Source of the DNA: Tepidisphaeraceae bacterium
Lineage (GTDB): Bacteria; Planctomycetota; Phycisphaerae; Tepidisphaerales; Tepidisphaeraceae
Assembly (NCBI GenBank): GCA_025450555.1
Contig: JANWHF010000266.1
Coordinates: forward strand, 1 to 6,617
DNA length: 6,617 nucleotides
Reading direction: 5' to 3'
A program made the translations under genes and the position numbers. A model generated the notes under the pieces. That model was not told where the DNA came from and did not search any database. It was given only the letters and a program-made list of their open reading frames with translations. Position 1 is the stretch's first letter, and the number at the start of each line of letters is the position of its first letter. Positions 5,443 to 6,617 of the stretch are shown here, one piece after another.

Positions 5443-6597
5443 TCAGGCGGAGCCAACCGGCAGGACTGCCCGCAGGCGATTGATAATGGCGGGCAGGACT
5501 TCCATAGCGCGCTCAATCTCATGCTGCGTTGTCATCCGCGACAGGCTGAAGCGGATGGCGCCGTGAGCAATCTTCTCATCGATCTTCATGGCGCGCAGAA
5601 CATGCGATGGCTCCAGGCTGCCGCTGCTGCACGCGGCACCGGCACTGGCGCAGATCCCCTGCTCGCTGAGCAACAGCAAAATCGCCTCGGCCTCGAGTCG
5701 GGAGAAGCCAACGTTGGTCGTGTTGGGCAGGCGCTGATCCGTTCGGCCATTGACCTGAGCCCAGGCAATGCGCGAAAGAATTTTCGATTCCAGCTCATCG
5801 CGAAGCGCGGCGACTTGTGTCATCGATGGCAGCGCCGCCAGCGCGAGCTCCGCGGACTTTCCCATCCCGACGATGCCCGGCACATTTTCGGTTCCACCTC
5901 GACGCCCGCGCTCCTGCGGCCCGCCGATGATCAGAGGTCGCGGGCGAATCCCACGCCGCCAGTAAATCGCGCCGACACCTTTTGGCCCATGGAATTTGTG
6001 AGCCGCAAAGCTCATCACGTCGATGCCCAGCGCATGGACATCTGTCGGAAGTTTGCCGACGGCCTGCGTTCCATCGCAATGGAACGGCACATTCCGCTCG
6101 CGGCAGATCGCCGCGATCTGCTCAACCGGAAAGAGCACGCCGGTCTCGTTGTTGGCCCACATGATCGCGACCAACGCCCCCTCGTCGTTGATCGCGGCAT
6201 CGAGCGCCGCCATGTCCAGCGCGCCGGTCGAATCGACGGGAACTTCCACAATCTCCGCGCCTTCGCGAGCAAGCTGTGCACACAATTCGCGCGTGGCTGA
6301 GTGCTCGACGGTGCTGGTGACGATGCGTTTGCGCGGACTTCGCGAAGCCAGCAGGCTGCGAATCGCGGTATTGATTGCCTCGGTGCCGCCGCCGGTGAAT
6401 TGCAGTTCGCTTTCGCCGCAGTGGATCAGTTTTGCAACATAGCCGCGCGCTTCATCGATCGCCTGCCGCGAGCGCTGGCCGAGCCGATGGATGCTCGATG
6501 GATTGCCGTACCATTCAGTGAGATAAGGCAGCATCGCCTCGACGACCAGCGGATCGGGTTTGGTCGTCGCATTGTTATCGAGATAGACCAGTTCCAT
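5443..6597 (-). CDS. Cysteine desulfurase, NifS/IscS family (class V aminotransferase fold)
   Basis: A complete 384-residue pyridoxal-phosphate enzyme that takes sulfur from L-cysteine as an enzyme persulfide, giving alanine, and supplies iron-sulfur cluster or tRNA thiolation pathways in the cytosol. It opens with the family signature VYLDNNATT (4-12). The cofactor site shows GGGTEA (69-74), H99 in VEHSA, ANNETG (148-153), D175 and Q178 in CDGTQAVGK, and the Schiff-base lysine K201 in AAHKFHGPKG. GGTEN (234-238) and R349 complete the substrate pocket. The catalytic cysteine is C323 in ASAGAACSSGS, followed by PSHVL. The loop type is that of group I (NifS/IscS) and not SufS. Length matches the family. 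The ATG at 6597 matches the usual start, though the frame stays open to the window edge. No iscU, nifU, iscR or mnmA partner is visible, so its specific client pathway cannot be told. Confidence 0.93.
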   Translation of the reverse strand: MELVYLDNNATTKPDPLVVEAMLPYLTEWYGNPSSIHRLGQRSRQAIDEARGYVAKLIHCGESELQFTGGGTEAINTAIRSLLASRSPRKRIVTSTVEHSATRELCAQLAREGAEIVEVPVDSTGALDMAALDAAINDEGALVAIMWANNETGVLFPVEQIAAICRERNVPFHCDGTQAVGKLPTDVHALGIDVMSFAAHKFHGPKGVGAIYWRRGIRPRPLIIGGPQERGRRGGTENVPGIVGMGKSAELALAALPSMTQVAALRDELESKILSRIAWAQVNGRTDQRLPNTTNVGFSRLEAEAILLLLSEQGICASAGAACSSGSLEPSHVLRAMKIDEKIAHGAIRFSLSRMTTQHEIERAMEVLPAIINRLRAVLPVGSA

Positions 6598-6617
6598 GTC
6601 TGCCCAATCATAGTTGG

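Noticed and set aside
5431..6300. A 289-codon plus-strand open frame opposite the cysteine desulfurase
   Set aside because: The minus strand encodes a full-length enzyme with every active-site residue. The plus-strand product is low in pattern, with no domain or good start context.
1..6617. Defence island, prophage, transposon or CRISPR
   Set aside because: No integrase, transposase, nuclease, regularly spaced repeats, tRNA-adjacent integration scar or compositional break was seen; the gene content is core metabolism and signalling.

Overview
The window is a GC-rich bacterial chromosome segment with six protein genes, all on the minus strand and tightly packed. It reads as ordinary core and signalling DNA. 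I see no mobile element, CRISPR array, tRNA, rRNA or defence locus. The lineage is probably Planctomycetota or another bacterium that makes squalene by the HpnCDE route. That rests on protein character (the hpnC/hpnD pair and an output-less kinase cassette) and not on any marker gene, so it is tentative.

In transcription order (high to low coordinates): (1) 6597-5443 encodes a complete NifS/IscS-type cysteine desulfurase. (2) A 223-base gap holds an imperfect 12-bp dyad and probably the promoter of the next operon. (3) 5219-1359 is a three-gene signalling operon: a soluble PAS-PAS histidine kinase, a single-domain Rcp1-like response regulator whose start overlaps the kinase end, and 29 bases later a hybrid kinase with a receiver at each end. 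All three use GTG as the best-supported start, each with a purine-rich ribosome binding site 7-8 bases upstream. (4) A 230-base gap holds a possible weak terminator and a small dyad ahead of hpnC. (5) 1128-136 is hpnC (hydroxysqualene synthase), which overlaps hpnD by ATGA. (6) hpnD (presqualene diphosphate synthase) runs off the left edge after 46 codons.

HpnD would join two farnesyl diphosphates into presqualene diphosphate and HpnC would convert that to hydroxysqualene. The third enzyme of the route, HpnE, would be expected beyond the left edge. The signalling operon has two autokinases and three receiver domains but no DNA-binding, enzymatic or HPt domain, so its output lies elsewhere. 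This cassette is the most interesting part of the window, although similar kinase/Rcp1/hybrid groupings are common in bacteria and it should not be called a new system on this evidence.
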